This document shows, piece after piece, positions 17,839 to 27,065 of a stretch of DNA of 64,000 nucleotides (positions are counted from its first letter, which is position 1; every line of letters starts with the position of its first letter). The notes beneath the pieces were generated by a model. It was not told where the DNA came from and ran no database searches. It was given only the letters and a program-made list of their open reading frames with translations. This DNA comes from Pseudolabrys sp. (GTDB taxonomy: Bacteria; Pseudomonadota; Alphaproteobacteria; Rhizobiales; Xanthobacteraceae): assembly GCA_017849615.1 (NCBI GenBank), contig JAFIGS010000021.1, positions 23,545-87,544 on the forward strand, read 5' to 3'. The translations under genes were made by a program, and so were the position numbers.

Positions 17839-18755
17839 GCGAAACTGGCGGACGCGTCGCCGATTCCACCGGCAACTGGGTCGACCTCTACGCCCCGGGC
17901 AGCTTCCGCCCCTATCTGCGTCTTGCCCGCCTCGACCGGCCGATCGGTTCATGGCTTCTGTTGATGCCGTGCTGGTGGTCCGTCGGATTGACCGGCCTGA
18001 CGATGGAGCGGCTGCCTAACCTTTGGCACGTCGTGCTGTTTTTCATTGGCGCCTTCGCCATGCGCGGCGCCGGCTGCACCTGGAACGACCTGGTCGATCG
18101 CGACCTCGACGGCAAGGTCGAACGCACGCGGTCGCGTCCCATACCCTCCGGACAGGTAACGCCGAAACAGGCCGCCGTTTTCCTGGTGGCGCAGGTCCTC
18201 GTCGGCCTCGTCGTGCTGCTGCAGTTCAACCGCTTCACCATCCTGACCGGGCTCGCATCCCTGCTCGTGGTCGCAATTTATCCGTTCATGAAGCGCGTCA
18301 CCTACTGGCCGCAGGTGTTCCTTGGCCTCGCGTTCTCGTGGGGCGCGCTGATGGGCTGGCCGGCCGCCTTCGGCCGGCTCGATTGGGCCCCGGTCGTTCT
18401 CTACGCCGGCGCGATCTGCTGGGTGATCGCCTACGACACCATTTACGCCCATCAGGACCGCGAGGACGACATGATGATCGGCATCAAGTCCACCGCCCTT
18501 CTGTTCGGCACAGAAACGACGCGGGCGTTGACGGTGTTCTATTCCGCCGCGGTGGTGCTGATCGGCGTCGCCTGCATCATGGCCGGGGCCGGATGGATCA
18601 CGCTCGTCGGCCTCGCCGGCTTCGCGGCACATCTGGCCTGGCAAGTCCGCCGCATCGACATCGACGACCCGGCATTGTGCCTGCGGCTGTTCCGCTCCAA
18701 TCGCGACGCCGGGCTGATCCTGTTCGCCGCGATGCTGATCGACGCCGCCGTTTAG
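17835..18755 (+). CDS. ubiA: 4-hydroxybenzoate polyprenyltransferase UbiA
   Basis: A 306-residue polytopic membrane prenyltransferase that attaches the polyprenyl tail to 4-hydroxybenzoate in ubiquinone synthesis. Both Asp-rich motifs are intact: NDLVDRDLDGKVERTRSRP (about residues 90-108) and YDTIYAHQDREDD (about 200-212), which bind the prenyl diphosphate through Mg2+. About eight hydrophobic helices are visible. Its start overlaps the preceding gene; it converges with the extensin-like gene 8 bases downstream. Confidence 0.95.
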   Translation: MSETGGRVADSTGNWVDLYAPGSFRPYLRLARLDRPIGSWLLLMPCWWSVGLTGLTMERLPNLWHVVLFFIGAFAMRGAGCTWNDLVDRDLDGKVERTRSRPIPSGQVTPKQAAVFLVAQVLVGLVVLLQFNRFTILTGLASLLVVAIYPFMKRVTYWPQVFLGLAFSWGALMGWPAAFGRLDWAPVVLYAGAICWVIAYDTIYAHQDREDDMMIGIKSTALLFGTETTRALTVFYSAAVVLIGVACIMAGAGWITLVGLAGFAAHLAWQVRRIDIDDPALCLRLFRSNRDAGLILFAAMLIDAAV

Positions 18756-18762
18756 GCCGTCG

Positions 18763-20232
18763 CTAGAAATCCGCCGGGCTCTTCGTCGTGTTCCCCGCGC
18801 GCTGCGGCACGACGACGGGCCAGCCGCGTGATCGCTGTGACGCCTGTTTGCTCGCCGCATCGTCCGGCCCGATCGAGCCGGTCACCACGTCGTCGGCGTC
18901 ATCCTCTTCCAGGCCATCCGCGCCGGGAATCGCATCGAGGATTTTCCTGAGCTTGTCCTTGTCGGTGTTGCCGACCGAGCCGGTGTAATCCTTGCCGCCA
19001 TTCTTGGCCGCATAGACCGCGCGCGCCTTGGCGGCGACGACTTCGCCGGGAATCGCGTCGGGCCGGCACGGGCGGCGCCCGCTCTTGCGCCGCATCAGAT
19101 CGACGTGGATGTGGTTGTAATGCGCGGCATTGTAGCCGGGCGCCAGCACGGTGTTGAAGGTGTCGCAGGCGGCGAGCTGCACGTCGTGCAGGAAGCCCTG
19201 CTCTTCCGGCGTACCGCGCCAGCCCCTTTGCACCGAGATCTTGCGGCCGTCGGCCAGCGTGAAACCCGCGATGTCGAGCGCGTTGCCGAAAGCGTGTTCG
19301 GAAATGCCGCTGCCGCCCGCGCCGTTCATCTGCCGGCACGAATAGGCCGAGATCTGCCGGATCTCCGCGACCGGCGAGCCGAACCAGCGCAACGCCGCCG
19401 GCTGCACGCCGCCCGCTACCCAGCGATCGAGCGCGGAGACGATCGGGCACGACAAGGTCGCCGATGGCGTCAGCGTCGCCGGTGCGATCGAGCCGGTGCG
19501 GATCGGCGCATCGAAACGGGAGTCGCGCGCCGGACCGAGCGCCGGCGGCGCGTAGGTCGTCTGCCGCTGCGGCGGTTCGTTATAGGTCGGTTGCTGACGC
19601 CGGCTGTTCGGCAGAATGGCGTCGTCCGGGATATCGTCGGCCGGCGGCTCATTGACGCCGGGCGCATAGATCGACATCGGCGCGGCACCGGCCGGCGCGC
19701 TGCGCGGCTGCTGATAGGTTGGCGGCGACGAAGGCTGATAGGTCTGCGGCGCGCTGACCTGAGGCGCGCTGTTCTGCGGCGCATTGTATTGAGGCGCGAT
19801 CGGCTGCGGCGTATTGGCCGGCGGCGGCCCCTGCATCCAGCGCATCTGACCGTTATCCGGCGGCGGCGCGTAATTCGCGGGCCCCTGCTGCACCGGACGC
19901 GCCCGGTCGGCCGGCCAATCCGGCATGCTGCCGCTGCCGACCCGGCCCGGCGGTCGTGGCGGCGCGTCGGCGTAGCCTAGGCTCTGACTGCTCTCGCCCA
20001 GCGCCAGCACCTTCAACGGAAAGTCGGCGCCGCAAACGCCCGGTCCTGCGATTGGCTCCGCCCGCACGACGGCGCCGCCAAGCTTCACGGCACCCGATTG
20101 CATGCACTGCGCCTCGGCCTGGCCGCGCCACGCGGCGCGCTCGACGCCCCACATGCCGCTGCGGCCGCAGCCGGCGAGCGCCAGCAACGCAGCAAAGCCA
20201 CAGCCAAGGAAAAAACGCGGACCGGCCTTCAT
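18763..20232 (-). CDS. Extensin-like C-terminal domain lipoprotein
   Basis: A 489-residue putative lipoprotein. The signal ends in LALAGC, so Cys at about 22 would be lipidated. Residues ~85-255 are a Pro/Gln/Ala-rich spacer with TYQ/APQ iterations. The conserved domain (about 265-410) is the extensin-like C-terminus family, with SEHAFGNALDIAGF and YNHIHVDLMRR. This His/Asp arrangement resembles metal-dependent D,D-/L,D-peptidases of the LAS type, so a role in peptidoglycan turnover is plausible. The last ~90 residues are acidic. It converges with ubiA. Confidence 0.85.
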   Translation of the reverse strand: MKAGPRFFLGCGFAALLALAGCGRSGMWGVERAAWRGQAEAQCMQSGAVKLGGAVVRAEPIAGPGVCGADFPLKVLALGESSQSLGYADAPPRPPGRVGSGSMPDWPADRARPVQQGPANYAPPPDNGQMRWMQGPPPANTPQPIAPQYNAPQNSAPQVSAPQTYQPSSPPTYQQPRSAPAGAAPMSIYAPGVNEPPADDIPDDAILPNSRRQQPTYNEPPQRQTTYAPPALGPARDSRFDAPIRTGSIAPATLTPSATLSCPIVSALDRWVAGGVQPAALRWFGSPVAEIRQISAYSCRQMNGAGGSGISEHAFGNALDIAGFTLADGRKISVQRGWRGTPEEQGFLHDVQLAACDTFNTVLAPGYNAAHYNHIHVDLMRRKSGRRPCRPDAIPGEVVAAKARAVYAAKNGGKDYTGSVGNTDKDKLRKILDAIPGADGLEEDDADDVVTGSIGPDDAASKQASQRSRGWPVVVPQRAGNTTKSPADF

Positions 20233-20336
20233 GACCGGTAAAATGCGGCCTCTATAATTAATGAGACTTCAATGCTTTGGGAGAGGAAATCGGTAGGGAT
20301 AAGGAACCGTTAATGCCGGCTCCGGCGCGCAATCGC

Positions 20337-20367
20337 CAAAAAAATCCGCCCCGTTGCCGGGGCGGAT
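20337..20367 (-). terminator. Rho-independent terminator for the TTT binding-protein gene
   Basis: A perfect 10-bp stem (20344-20353 with 20358-20367, loop TTGC) preceded on the plus strand by a run of seven A, which is a U-tract on the leftward transcript. It lies 24 bases after the stop of the gene ending at 20391. Confidence 0.85.
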
Positions 20368-20390
20368 CGCATCGCGAACGCGGCCGGAAA

Positions 20391-21362
20391 TTACTGCCTC
20401 GCCGCCTTGATGCCGAGCACCTTGCCGATCTCGACGACCTTGTCGCTCTGCTCCTTGAGCGCCGCCGTGAACTCGGCAGGCGAGCCCGGATTGACGACCT
20501 GGCCCGTGGCGGCGAGCTTCGGATTGATCGCCGGATCGTTGAGCATGTCGCGAATGTCGGCCGCGATCTTGTCGCGCACCGCCGGAGCGACGGACTTGGG
20601 GCCGAGCACGCCGACGAGACCGTCGAGCTCGAGCGACTTGTACCCGGCCTGCGCCGCTGTCGGGATCGACTTGAGCATTTCGGCCGGCTGCACATTGGTC
20701 AGCGCGATCACCTTGACCTTGCCCGCGTCGATGCGCGGCCGCATGATCGCATAGGCGCCGACGAAAGCCTGGATGCGGCCTTCGGCAACATCGTTGATCG
20801 CGGTGACCGGGTCCTTGTACGGGACGCGCGTCATGTCGAGACCTTCGGTTTTCAGGAACGCCGCAAAGAGCAGATCGTTTGCACCGGTGACCGAAGCGTA
20901 GTTCAGCTTGCCGGGCGCCGCCTTGATCTTCGCAGCCAGTTCCTTGACCGACGACACGCCGAGATCTCCCGGCACGCCGAGCGCGATCAACGTATTGGTG
21001 ACGCGCGCGATGGGCACAAGGTCGGCCGGGTTGTACGGCATCTTCTCGTGCAGCAGCGGATGCGCGGTGAAGGTCGAGGCCGGCGCGAACAGCAACACGT
21101 GGTCGTCATTGGCGCTGATCACGGCGTTGATGGCGAGGATGGCGTCGCCGCCGGCGCGGTTCTCGACCACGACCGACTGACCCCACTTGCCCTGCAGCTT
21201 TTCGGCAAGAATGCGCGCGGTGATGTCGGCGCCGGACCCCGGGCCGAGCGGGATGATGAAGCGCACATTGCGGGTCGGCCAATCCGACGCTTGCGAAGAA
21301 GCCGGCGCGGTGAACGCAGCGAATGAAAGAAGCGCGAGAGCGAGCACGCCGAAACGACGCAT
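20391..21362 (-). CDS. Tripartite tricarboxylate transporter (Bug family) substrate-binding protein
   Basis: A 323-residue periplasmic binding protein of the Bug/TctC family. It has a signal peptide (LALALLSFAAFTAPASSQA), then the hallmark WPTRNVRFIIPLGPGSGADITAR and, near residue 100, the loop NDDHVLLFAPAS. These proteins capture carboxylates such as citrate-like acids or other small anions for TctA/TctB permeases. The ATG at 21362 gives the proper signal; a longer in-frame ORF is rejected. No permease gene is adjacent; a TctB-TctA pair lies 9 kb away. The substrate cannot be read from sequence. Confidence 0.92.
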   Translation of the reverse strand: MRRFGVLALALLSFAAFTAPASSQASDWPTRNVRFIIPLGPGSGADITARILAEKLQGKWGQSVVVENRAGGDAILAINAVISANDDHVLLFAPASTFTAHPLLHEKMPYNPADLVPIARVTNTLIALGVPGDLGVSSVKELAAKIKAAPGKLNYASVTGANDLLFAAFLKTEGLDMTRVPYKDPVTAINDVAEGRIQAFVGAYAIMRPRIDAGKVKVIALTNVQPAEMLKSIPTAAQAGYKSLELDGLVGVLGPKSVAPAVRDKIAADIRDMLNDPAINPKLAATGQVVNPGSPAEFTAALKEQSDKVVEIGKVLGIKAARQ

Positions 21363-21784
21363 GATTCCTCCGATGGCGTTTTCATGAACAGCGCGCGGTT
21401 CCGCGCCGTTGTCAGCCCGCGGTATCGCGAGGCCGGCGGTTCTCGGTAAGGCAGCGCCGGGCACAAGGTCAAGGCCGCGCAGGGCCGCACAAGGACACCA
21501 AACGTCATGCGGTTTTCGCCTAGCCGCCCACCCCGCACTGCACAAAGCTGCCCAACTTGTATTGGTTCTGCCCGACTTTACGCCCAACGGCCGGACGCCT
21601 CGCCGTCATTGCCGGCGAATTTTAGCGCATCAGCGTCGAGAACAGCGCGGCGTCAATTGCTTAGCAAGTCATTCCGCAATCGCATGGCGCGACACATTTC
21701 TTTTGGGCGCTTTATGCGCAATCTGCTTCGGCGGCCGGGCGCCGTCGTGTTACAAACAAGCCACCGATCAACAGGGAGGCACTC
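21363..21784. other. Intergenic region with divergent regulatory sequence
   Basis: About 420 bases between the leftward binding-protein gene and the rightward 27-codon gene. It should hold both promoters. I see no credible ORF and no strong inverted repeat; its right end has the GGGAGG ribosome site for the small gene. Confidence 0.45.
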
Positions 21785-21868
21785 ATGGACATCGCTCTGC
21801 GCCTGAACGTGCTCGCTGTGTGCGCCGTCTTCGCTTTCGTCGGCGCCGTGCTCTTCGGGGCTTTCTGA
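21785..21868 (+). CDS. Small single-helix membrane protein (27 residues)
   Basis: An ATG preceded by CAGGGAGGCACTC (good Shine-Dalgarno, 7-base spacing) opens a 27-codon frame: [10 protein letters not shown], then a hydrophobic stretch rich in Ala, Val and Phe ending GAF. It reads as one membrane helix. A textbook terminator follows 27 bases after the stop, so the unit ribosome site-ORF-terminator is complete. Function unknown; it resembles the many tiny membrane proteins that regulate transporters or stress responses. It lies tail-to-tail with metH. Confidence 0.6.
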   Translation: MDIALRLNVLAVCAVFAFVGAVLFGAF

Positions 21869-21895
21869 ACGGACACGGCCCTGGCAAATCATCAG

Positions 21896-21926
21896 CACCG
21901 GAGCGCGAACGCTCCGGTGTTTTTTG
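21896..21926 (+). terminator. Rho-independent terminator of the small membrane-protein gene
   Basis: A perfect 10-bp stem CACCGGAGCG (21896-21905) with 21910-21919, loop CGAA, then TTTTTTTG. Strong in the plus direction; it may also stop leftward readthrough. Confidence 0.88.
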
Positions 21927-21933
21927 TATGGGC

Positions 21934-24900
21934 CTAAGCCGCCTCGGTGCTCGGCACCGCGTTCGGATTGTAGTTGAGGATCGGCGCCAGCCAGCGCTCG
22001 GTCTCTTCGACCGACCAGCCCTTGCGCTTCGCATAGTCCTCGACCTGATCGCGTTCGATCTTGCCGAGCCGAAATAGGCCGCCTGCGGGTGACTGAAATA
22101 GAGCCCGCACACCGCCGCGCCCGGCCACATGGCGTAGCTCTCGGTGAGCTTCACGCCGATGCGCTCGGCCTGCAGCAGATCGAACAGCGCGCCCTTCTCG
22201 GTGTGATCGGGCTGCGCCGGATAGCCCGGCGCGGGACGGATGCCCTGATACTTCTCGGCGATGAGATCGTCGTTCGACAATGACTCGTTCGCGGCGTAGC
22301 CCCAGAACTCCTTGCGCACGTTCTGGTGCAGCCGCTCGGCGAAGGCCTCGGCGAGACGATCGGCCAGCGCCGACACCATGATCGCCGAGTAATCGTCATT
22401 GGCGCGCTTGAAGCGCTCGGCGATGACGTCCTCGCCGATGCCGGCGGTGACGGTGAAGGCGCCGACGTAATCCTTCAGGCCGCTGTCACGCGGCGCGATG
22501 AAATCCGACAGTGACGCATTGAACCGGCCTTCACGCTTGGCAAGCTGCTGGCGCAGGCCGTGCAGCACCTGGACCGGCTTGTCGCGGTTCTCGTCGGCAT
22601 AGACATGGATGTCGTCGCCGACCGAATTGGCCGGCCAGAAGCCGAAGGCGCAGCTCGCCTTGAACCACTTCTCGGCGACGATCTTGTCCAGCATCGCCCT
22701 GGCGTCCTTGTGCAGCGAGCGCGCGGCTTCGCCCACCGTCTCGTCCTCGAGAATGTTCGGGTAGCGCCCGGACAATTCCCAGGTCTGGAAGAACGGCGTC
22801 CAGTCGATGACACTGACCAGATCGGACACCGGATAATCCGCCATCACCTGCGCGCCGATAAAGCTGGGCTTCGGCGGCACATAGGCGCCCGACCAGTCGA
22901 ACTTCGGCGCATTGGCGCGTGCGGCGGCCAGCGAAAGCCGCGCCTTGTCTTCCTGCGCGCGGGCATGGGCGTCGGCGATCTTGCGATATTCGGCGCGCAG
23001 GTCGGAGACGTAGCCCGCCTTGTTGTCGGCCGACATCAAAGCCTGCGCCACGCCGACCGCGCGGCTGGCGTCATTGACGTACACCGCCTGCCCGCGCCGG
23101 TAGTTCGGATGGATCTTCACCGCGGTATGGACGCGGCTCGTCGTGGCGCCGCCGATCAGCAGCGGCAGGTCGAGCCCCTGTCGCTCCATCTCGGCCGCGA
23201 CGTGGCACATTTCGTCGAGCGACGGCGTGATCAGCCCGGACAGACCGATAATGTCGGCCTTCTCGGCCTTGGCGGCTTCGAGGATCTTGGCCGCCGGCAC
23301 CATGACGCCGAGGGCGATGGCCGCGTAATTGTTGCACTGGAGCACGACGCCGTCGATGTTCTTGCCGATGTCGTGAACATCGCCCTTCACCGTCGCCATG
23401 ACGATCTTGCCGTTGGACGAGCGCTCTTCGGCGCCGCCGGCGGCGCGGCGTTCTTCCTTCTCCTTGTCCATGAACGGCATCAGATAAGCGACCGCCTGCT
23501 TCATCACGCGCGCCGACTTGACGACCTGCGGCAGGAACATCTTGCCGGAGCCGAACAGGTCGCCGACGATGTTCATGCCGTCCATCAGCGGACCTTCGAT
23601 GACATCGAGCGGACGCGCTGCCTTGGCGCGCGCCTCTTCGGTGTCGGCCTCGACGAAATCGGTGATGCCATGGACCAGCGCATGCGCCAGCCGCTTTTCG
23701 ACAGGCTGCTCGCGCCATGTGAGATCGACGACCTTGGCCGCCGCGCCGTCGCCGCGGAACTTGCCGGCCAGCGACAGCAGCCGCTCGGCGGCGTCGGGAC
23801 GCTTGTTCAGAACGACGTCTTCGCAGGCTTCGCGCAGTTCCGGATCGAGATCGTCATAGACGGCCATCTGGCCGGCGTTGACGATGCCCATATCCATGCC
23901 GGCCTTGATGGCGTGATAGAGGAACACCGAATGCATCGCCTCGCGCACGCGCTCATTGCCGCGGAACGAGAACGACAGGTTCGACACGCCGCCCGACACA
24001 TGCACGCCCGGCAGATTCTGCCTGATCCAGCGCGTCGCCTCGATGAAATCGACGCCGTAATTGTTATGCTCCTCCATGCCGGTGGCGATGGCGAAGATGT
24101 TCGGGTCGAAAATGATGTCCTGCGGCGGGAAGCCGACCTTGTTGACCAGGATGTCATAGGCGCGCGCGCAAATCTCGGTCTTGCGCGCAAAGGTGTCGGC
24201 CTGGCCCTTCTCGTCGAAGGCCATGACCACGACGGCGGCGCCGTGGCGGCGCACGACCCTGGCATGTTCGATGAAGGACTGTTCGCCTTCCTTCATCGAA
24301 ATCGAGTTCACCACCGCCTTGCCCTGCAGGCACTTGAGGCCGGTCTCGATTACCGAGAATTTCGACGAGTCGACCATCACCGGCACGCGGGCGATATCCG
24401 GCTCAGCGGCGATGAGGTTGAGGAAGGTCTTCATCGCTTCTTCGGAATCGAGAAGCCCCTCGTCCATGTTGACATCGATGATCTGCGCGCCATTCTCGAC
24501 CTGATCGCGCGCGATCGAGAGCGCGGCCGCGTAATCGCCGGCCATGATCAGCTTCTTGAACTTGGCCGAGCCGGTGACGTTGGTGCGCTCGCCGACATTG
24601 ACGAAGGGGATTTCCGGCGTCAGCGCGAACGGCTCGAGGCCCGACAGACGCAGTTGCGGCGCAATCTCCGGCAGCGCGCGCGGCATCTTGCCGGAAACCG
24701 CCCTGGCGATCGCGGCGATGTGGTCCGGCGTGGTGCCGCAGCAGCCGCCGACGACATTGACGAGGCCGGCGGAAGCGAATTCCTCGATCAACCCGGCCAT
24801 GTATTCCGGGCTCTCGTCGTAATAGCCGAACTCGTTGGGCAGGCCGGCATTCGGATAGGCGCAGACGAAGGTGTCGGCGACCCGGCCAAGCTCCTCGATA

Positions 24901-25682
24901 TGGGCGCGCATTTCCTTGGCGCCCAGCGCGCAGTTGAGGCCGACCGTGATCGGCCGCGCATGCTGCACGGCGTTCCAGAACGCCGCCGGCGTCTGGCCGG
25001 ACAGGAGGCGGCCCGACATATCGGTGATGGTGCCGGAGATCATCACCGGCAGATCGAGGCCGCGCTCGGCGAGGATTTCCTCGATGGCGTAGATCGCCGC
25101 CTTGGCGTTTAGGGTGTCGAAGATGGTTTCGATCAGCAAAAGATCGGCGCCGCCGTCGATGAGGCCGCGCACCTGCTCGCCATAGGCGGTGCGCAACTGG
25201 TCGAAGGTCACGGCGCGATAGCCGGGGTTCGACACATCCGGCGAAATCGAAGCGGTGCGGTTGGTCGGCCCGAGCGCGCCGGCGACGAAGCGCTTCACGC
25301 CGTCTTCGGCCTCGGCGTCGTTGGCCGCCTCGCGCGCCAGCCGCGCGCCCATGACATTGAGCTCGTAGGCGATGCCTTCCATGCCGTAATCGGCCTGGGC
25401 AATCGTGGTCGAGGAGAAGGTGTTGGTCGAGACGATGTCGGCGCCGGCCTTGAAGTATTTGTAGTGAATGTCGCGAATGGCGCGCGGCCGCGACAGGTTC
25501 AGAAGGTCGTTATTGCCGCGGACCTCGCGGTTCCAGGCATCGAAACGCGCGCCGCGATAGCCCTGCTCGTCCAGCTTCAGTTCCTGGATCATGGTGCCCA
25601 TGGCGCCGTCGAGCACCAGAATGCGCTCGCGCATCGCCGCGGCGAGAAAAGAGCGGGTGGTGGGCTTTACGTTATCTGACAT
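21934..25682 (-). CDS. metH: Cobalamin-dependent methionine synthase MetH, with a frameshift near the C-terminus
   Basis: MetH transfers a methyl group from methyltetrahydrofolate to homocysteine through cobalamin. Domains in order: homocysteine binding with the zinc Cys pair in [11 protein letters not shown]; pterin binding with [14 protein letters not shown]; cobalamin binding with GDVHDIGKN, whose His ligates cobalt; and the SAM-dependent reactivation domain. After [11 protein letters not shown] (near 22068) the conserved sequence continues in another frame as [17 protein letters not shown], ending at 21934. Inserting one G on the plus strand near 22068 rejoins them; without it, translation runs on to 21783. 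This may be a sequencing error or a real mutation of the last ~45 residues. The start is the ATG at 25682 ([10 protein letters not shown]). Confidence 0.93.
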
Positions 25683-25713
25683 GTTACTTGCCTTGCTCGC
25701 CACGGGTCGCAGC

Positions 25714-26091
25714 CTATTCCCTCTCCCCGTTGGGGAGAGGGTTAGGGTGAGGGGGATCCTGAGTTGCCGTTGTGGCGATGACTTCCAAAACACCATCGAT
25801 GTTCCGCATCACATCGTTGTTCCAGAACCTCAGGACGAGATAACCAAACTTCTCCAATTCGGCCGGTCGCTTCGCATCTTCGATCTGCCGCTCGCCATGC
25901 TGACCGCCATCGAGTTCGACGATAAGGCGCACTGACTCACAACAGAAGTCGACGACGTATGACTCGATCGGCATTTGTCGCCGAAACTTCAATCCATTTA
26001 AACGCCGGTCGCGCAGTCGAAACCAGAGGCAGCGCTCAGCGTCAGTCTGATCGCGTCGCAGTCGTTTCGCGGTACCGACTGGCGACGCCAT
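25714..26091 (-). CDS. DUF559 nuclease-fold protein between inverted repeats
   Basis: A 125-residue DUF559 protein, a Vsr/restriction-endonuclease-like fold. The core is visible as [27 protein letters not shown] and [12 protein letters not shown], with the Glu-Leu-Asp and downstream Gln/His in the positions of a metal-dependent active site. The C-terminal [14 protein letters not shown] is encoded by the flanking repeat itself. It lies between metF and metH on the same strand and is bounded by inverted repeat units, so it looks like a transposable passenger rather than a methionine gene. Activity is unknown. Confidence 0.75.
   Translation of the reverse strand: MASPVGTAKRLRRDQTDAERCLWFRLRDRRLNGLKFRRQMPIESYVVDFCCESVRLIVELDGGQHGERQIEDAKRPAELEKFGYLVLRFWNNDVMRNIDGVLEVIATTATQDPPHPNPLPNGERE
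25717..25756. repeat. Palindromic CCCTCTCCC repeat, left unit flanking the DUF559 gene
   Basis: CCCTCTCCCC-GTT-GGGGAGAGGG hairpin followed by TTAGGGTGAGGGGG. The unit encodes the end of the DUF559 protein and lies just upstream of metH. It matches, in inverse orientation, the unit at 26091-26149. Confidence 0.75.
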
Positions 26092-26149
26092 AACCCCTCA
26101 CCCGTCTGTGCTTCGCACAGGCACCCTCTCCCTATGGGAGAGGGAAAAC
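26091..26149. repeat. Palindromic CCCTCTCCC repeat, right unit flanking the DUF559 gene
   Basis: CCCCTCACCC, a small GTGC/GCAC hairpin, then CCCTCTCCC-TAT-GGGAGAGGG. It is the inverted counterpart of the unit at 25717-25756 and lies between the DUF559 start and the metF stop. It probably also forms a stem-loop at the 3' end of metF mRNA. Confidence 0.75.
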
Positions 26150-26150
26150 A

Positions 26151-27065
26151 TCACGCCGCTTCCTTCACCTGCGGCCGCAGGCCGAGCAGATGGCAGATTG
26201 CGTAAACGAGATCGGCGCGGTTCATGGTGTAGAAATGGAAACTGGTGATGCCGCGATCGAGCAGATCGATCGCCTGTTCCGCCGCCACCGCCGCGGCGAT
26301 CAGCTTGCGCGTCGCCGGGTCGTGATCGAGCCCGGCGAAGCGTTCGGCCAGCCAGTTCGGCACGGTGGCGCCGGCGCGGGCCGCGAAGTTCTTCGCCGCA
26401 CCGAAGTTCTGCACCGGCAGAATGCCCGGCACGATCGGGATATCGATGCCGCGCGCGCGCACGCGGTCGAGATAGCGGAAGTAGAGATCGTTCTCGAAGA
26501 AGAACTGCGTGATCGCCCGCGTGGCGCCGTTGTCAACCTTGCGCTTGAGCATGTCGATATCGGCTTCCAGCGTCGGCGAATCCGGGTGCCGCTCCGGATA
26601 GGCCGACACCGACACTTCGAAGTCCGGCGCGATGCGCTTGATGCCTTCGACCAGCGCCGCCGCGTTCTCGTAGCCGTCCGGATGCGGCATGTACTTGTCG
26701 CCCGCCCCGGTGATCGGATCGCCGCGCAGCGCCACCAGATGGCGCACGCCGGCGTCGTGGTAATTTCGTACTATGGAGTCGATATCCGTCCGGGTCGCGG
26801 CGACACAGGTCAGGTGCGCGGCCGGGGTCAGCGCGGTCTCGGTCAGGATACGCTTCACCGTGGCGTGGGTGCGCTCGCGGGTCGAGCCGCCGGCGCCGTA
26901 AGTCACGGAAACGAATTGCGGATTGAGCGGCGCGAGCCGCGTCACCGCGTCCCACAAGGTCTTCTCCATCGCCTCGTCCTTGGGCGGGAAGAACTCGAAG
27001 GACACATCGATGCGTTCATGACCGGGGGGCATGAACCGGGACGGCCGCAACTGACTGATCATCAC
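26151..27065 (-). CDS. metF: Methylenetetrahydrofolate reductase MetF
   Basis: A 304-residue FAD-dependent reductase that makes 5-methyltetrahydrofolate, the methyl donor for MetH. Visible motifs: VSFEFFPPKD near the N-terminus, SVTYGAGGSTRERT (about residues 53-66), HLVALRGDP (about 109-117) and the substrate loop ITQFFFEND. Length is typical. The start overlaps the stop of the ArsR-methyltransferase gene, so the two are translationally coupled, and metH follows after the DUF559 insertion. This is a methyl-cycle operon. Confidence 0.95.
   Translation of the reverse strand: MMISQLRPSRFMPPGHERIDVSFEFFPPKDEAMEKTLWDAVTRLAPLNPQFVSVTYGAGGSTRERTHATVKRILTETALTPAAHLTCVAATRTDIDSIVRNYHDAGVRHLVALRGDPITGAGDKYMPHPDGYENAAALVEGIKRIAPDFEVSVSAYPERHPDSPTLEADIDMLKRKVDNGATRAITQFFFENDLYFRYLDRVRARGIDIPIVPGILPVQNFGAAKNFAARAGATVPNWLAERFAGLDHDPATRKLIAAAVAAEQAIDLLDRGITSFHFYTMNRADLVYAICHLLGLRPQVKEAA

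Noticed and set aside
22560-25112. An 850-codon plus-strand open frame opposite metH
   Set aside because: It is the antisense shadow of a high-GC conserved gene, with no ribosome site or recognisable product; Arg/Asp/His-rich composition is typical of such shadows.
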